In this document: positions 60,561 through 64,000 of the stretch, one piece after another | Layout: each line of letters starts with the position of its first letter | Numbering within the stretch: position 1 is the stretch's first letter | Source: Gnetum montanum | Taxonomy: Eukaryota; Streptophyta; Gnetopsida; Gnetales; Gnetaceae | Assembly: GCA_015680685.1 (NCBI GenBank) | Contig: MNCI01003930.1 | Span: forward strand, 120,080 to 184,079 | DNA length: 64,000 bases | Direction of reading: 5' to 3' | Position numbers and translations under genes: made by a program | Notes under the pieces: generated by a model | Database searches by the model: none | Told to the model about the DNA's origin: nothing | The model's input: only the letters and a program-made list of their open reading frames with translations

Positions 60561-61200
60561 TGTTAACCAAAAGCATATTAAGTGACACTTGGGTAAAAGT
60601 AAATAATGTTAAAGTGCCATAAAATATATGCAACTCTAATGCAATCAAGACCATCCAAGATCATCATTGAGATAAGATCAATTTGGAAAGTGCAATAGAG
60701 GCAAACAAAGATTACATAAAGGTTAAACAAAGGAAAGTATAAGGGTACAAATGGTCAATAAAGGCCATAATTTTGCTAGTTTAATGCCTTAGTGGGCCAT
60801 GATGCTAGTTTAGAGTCTTGGTAGACTTGATGCCAGTTTAAGGCCCTAGAAGGTCATGGTCATATGGTGTCAAAAGATGGTTAGGGAAGGTCAAACCCCA
60901 CTATTTGATACAATTTAAAGGCTAAGAAAAGGCAGATAGAATTGTAATAAGACAAAAAATCAACATATAAGGTTGTATAAAGGCTATAGAAGGTAAACCA
61001 TGTCATCAAGGCAACATAAGTCCAAAAACAAGTAAAAACATTACATAATAAGGAAAAAATAAAGCAAAATAGGCTATATATGATAAACATTAGCTAATAT
61101 AGATAAAAAATGGTTAGATTTTACTAGTTTTAGGCCTTTGTGGACCATGTTTTGAGGCTACAAGGCTATTAGATGAATTCAGGCATCAATTAGGGTTGTG
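60561..61200. other. Non-coding right flank of J with 29-bp minisatellite
   Basis: The minisatellite block at 60778-60865 (three units, tagtttaatgccttagtggg and variants) matches 56951-57032. The rest is AT-rich, without a gag-like frame where one would be expected upstream of J's pol. Confidence 0.5.
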
Positions 61201-64000
61201 TTTGGGCTATTTAAACCAAAAAATCAAGTGTTTTGAGGCTTTCACATTGGGCTCAACATAGAAATAGGGACCCTTAGTATGGAAACTAAGGAAAATAGGT
61301 TTGGGGTGCTTAGAGGTCCAAAAATTAGGTTCCAAAACCTTCCCAAGCTATCACAAGGTCATATCCCTCAAGATTTAGCACTCCAAAGGTTTGTAAAGGC
61401 CAAAAAGTAGGTTCTAAAGCCATCCCCCCTTGTTTTTATGCTAGCCAACATGGAAAAAAGGGGGTCTAGCATGGAGAAACAAATTCAAAGCAAAAACAAG
61501 GTCAAATATAATCAAATAGGTAGTTGGAGTCTAGATCTAGAACTTGTGCATCTCTCAGCTTTATTCTGAGGCAATTTGAGGCCATTTTGAGTGTCAATAA
61601 GTGTTAACATGACTTCCTCCCTTTTTCCATGCTTGAAATAGTATCCTCATCATGGAAAAATATGGGAAAACTTATTTTATGAATTTAGAATGATTTGAGG
61701 AAAATTTGACAAATTTCCTAAGCTCCTATGGCTGTAGACCTCAATTCTACAAGTTTCTGGCTAATTTTAGACATGTTTGAAGGCTATTTAATGTTACTTA
61801 AGGTATTCCCCCTTATTTTCACACTGGGGGAGTTACTCCAGCATGTAAGAATTGGAGAAATGAGTTTTAGTGGTTGAAATGGGGTTAAATAAGAAAACTC
61901 TTGAGGTTATGAGGTCCTGGGCTTCTCCAATGTAGATCTTTGGCTTTCGAGGGTCTCATCTTATCTCAAAAAGTGGAAAAGAAACTTTTTCCTCATGTTT
62001 CCATGCTAGGGAAGTTACTCCAGCATGGAAGAAGAAAGAATCCTAGATCTAGACTACTTTAAATCATAATTGACCATACATGTTACCTTTTGGAGTTGCC
62101 AAGGTCAAGGGCTATGGATCCATGTCAAAATTTAGCAATTTTGAACATCCCTTAGTTGTTTTTTTTGGCTTTTTCCCCTTTTTCCATGCTAGGGATGGAG
62201 AGCTCAATATGGAAAATAAGGGGGAATTGGTTTTTAACCATTTGGAATTAGTTTTGTAAAGTTTAAGGGTTCTAAAATTTGTTGCCAAGGTTCTTGAGTG
62301 CATGAAAGGTCATTTGGTGCCATTATAAAGTGTTTAGAAGCCCCAAACAAGTTCCCCCTTGAGTTTCTACATTGGGGATACCATCCTCAACATGGAAAAA
62401 AGGATCCCTAACATGGAAGAACTATGAAACTTAGATCTAGATCAATTTTAACCTCAATCGACTATGCATGTTAGCTTTTGAGACCACTATGGTCAAAGAA
62501 TAGGGTTTGGAGTTTAAACTAGTCATTTTATAGGTTTTTGAGATCCCCCCCCCCTCCTCTTTTTTACATGCTAAGGATAGTATGCCCAACATGAAAAATT
62601 ATAGAAAAATTAGATTTTCATACTTCTATATAATCTTTGATCATGTATGTAAGTTCTTGGGGTTGCTAGTGATGATACTCAATGCATGGTGTTAAAATTT
62701 TACTTTTTTGAAGGTTGATGAGTGGTTTTTAGGCTTCCCCAATTTTCCAAACTAGGGATTCCATGATCAGTGTGAAAAATTTGAGGAAAATCATTTTGAT
62801 AATTTTTTATCACTTTCTATCATGCATGCAGGCTTCTAGGGTTGTTGGTGTTAACTATTGCTACTTGATGTTAAATGTTGGTTGTTTCAAGGATTTCTAG
62901 GTAATTTTTGGGCTTCCCTCCATTTTCCACATTAGGGCTTCAATGCTCAACATGAAAAATTTTGGGGAAAGCATTTTGATAACTTTTGGTCATTTTCGAG
63001 CATGCATGCATTCTTTTAAGGTTGCTAGCAATGATTGCTAACTTCTAATGTCGAAATTTTATTGTTTCAAGGGTCACTAGGCAATGTTTGGGCTTCACCC
63101 TCTTTTCCACACTAAGGCTTCCATGCTCATCATGGAAAATTGGGGGGAAATAACTTTTGACATTTTATGATTATTGTAGCTATGCATGAGTGCCTACATG
63201 TTTGATGTCATTAGCCATTAGGGCCTAAGATCAAAATCTAGTCATTTTAAAGGCTGTGAGAGGGGTTTTAGGCTTCCCCTCTTTTTCCACACTAAGGGTG
63301 GAAGGCTGAATGTGGAAGAGATATCTCTTAGTAAAGAAAGTTAGATTTATGCCAAATCAATAGTCAATTGACCATGCATGTCAACCTCTAGGGTTGTCGT
63401 TGTTGATGGTTAGTGTTGGGTATCAAGATTTGATAGTTTGAAGCATTCTAAGTGCCTCATGCAATTCTACCCATTTCTTCCACATTAGGCATGGTGGCCT
63501 AGCATGGATGAGAGGGGGATGAAATTTTTGTTCCATATTTAACCACTTTTGAAACTTTTAGAAGCTCCAAAAGGTTCCAACAAGGTCTAGGGGACACTGG
63601 TCATCAAGAAATGGTCATTAGGTCATCAATTTAGGTCATTTTTGGCTTCCCCCTATCAATCCACTTTGAGGGTAAGAGGCTAAATGTGGAAGAAGATTCC
63701 CCTAGTGTGGAAAACACCAAATCTTAGTTTTTGACTAATTTTGACTAGGTTTGATAGGATTTTGAGGCTACTAGAGATGCTTGGAGGGGTTCTAGGTCTC
63801 GTGGGGCCCACTTTGAGGTCAAACTTGTGCTAGATGAGTGTTGCGAGGCAAGAGTGAGTGTTAATCCCCTTATTCCACACTGGGAACTAGTGCCCGACAT
63901 GGAAATACATGGTGTTTAGCCTTGCTCATGTTTTACCCACTTTTGGAAACTCAGGGTTGAGAAAGATAAGTTTGGGTTACCAAAAATAGAAAAATATTTT
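61200..64000. repeat. Diverged satellite-like tandem array, about 180-190 bp units
   Basis: About 15 units, continuing past the window edge. Each has a 'TTCCACACTAGGG'-type block followed about 20 bp later by 'CAACATGGAAAA' (near 61245, 61425, 61614, 61808, 61995, 62175, 62358, 62558, 62745, 62920, 63105, 63280, 63475, 63655 and 63870). Most units also have a second block, CATGCATG(c/t)... 'cttctagggttg' (62462, 62641, 62821, 63001, 63182 and 63373; exactly 180 bp apart from 62641 to 63001). The unit ends pair with each other, for example TTCCATGCT (61999-62007) with AGCATGGAA (62022-62030). No coding capacity. Confidence 0.88.

Noticed and set aside
62545-62554. Run of ten C with flanking pyrimidines as a PPT
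   Set aside because: It lies inside one unit of the tandem array at the position where other units have shorter pyrimidine tracts; no LTR end adjoins it.
1-64000. tRNA/rRNA genes, CRISPR arrays, bacterial operons
   Set aside because: None seen; direct repeats are LTRs, minisatellites or satellite units, and the PBS sites are only tRNA-complementary stretches.

Overview
This is plant nuclear DNA from a large, repeat-packed genome. It is AT-rich, and every coding trace I can recognise belongs to Ty3/gypsy LTR retrotransposons of seed-plant lineages: Athila-like, chromovirus and Tat-like. I see no host gene, tRNA, rRNA, CRISPR array or bacterial feature. Old full-length elements nested in one another, solo LTRs and strong sequence decay would suit a gymnosperm or another giant plant genome; that assignment is inference.

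Layout. 1-2700: tail of an Athila-like LTR, then the 3' untranslated part and 3' LTR (1855-2700) of another copy. 2701-4996: unassigned, with a 53-bp direct duplication. 5002-5932: minus-strand solo LTR with a perfect 5-bp target-site duplication (TSD). 5938-7529: first copy of a sequence I call G, probably an LTR. 7535-26913: chromovirus 'C' (TSD CTTGA on both sides), split by Athila-like element 'B' (10649-19690, TSD AGTGT/AGTGC). C also carries an antisense gene-like unit (8247-10377) with its own TATA box. 26914-29450: a GATGTC-rich stretch, then AT-rich DNA. 29460-32440: minus-strand chromovirus pol 'H'. 33450-35700: primer-binding site (PBS) and gag of element 'I', interrupted by a 273-bp insert flanked by a 14-bp direct repeat. 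36990-38056: second copy of G, hit by Athila-like element 'D' (38062-49284, TSD ATAGG) and, 60 bp further on, by the deleted Athila-like element 'F' (from 49349). D is in turn interrupted in gag by a solo LTR (40149-41138, TSD GATAT). 53.1-55.6 kb: AT-rich. 57068-60560: minus-strand Tat-lineage pol 'J' with an additional RNase H. About 61.2 kb to the window end: a diverged tandem array of about 180-190 bp units, each with a conserved inverted repeat.

How it fits together. B, D, F, the 3' LTR at 1855-2700 and the solo LTRs form one Athila-like superfamily. They share LTR ends (TGATGAG...CTCATCA), a tRNA-Asp-type PBS and R/U5 sequence, but have three different families of short inverted-repeat arrays upstream of the TATA box. 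No element is intact. In-frame stops often sit where relatives have Gln, Arg or Trp codons, as expected from methyl-cytosine deamination. D keeps its RT and integrase catalytic residues; B has lost them, all by G-to-A changes.
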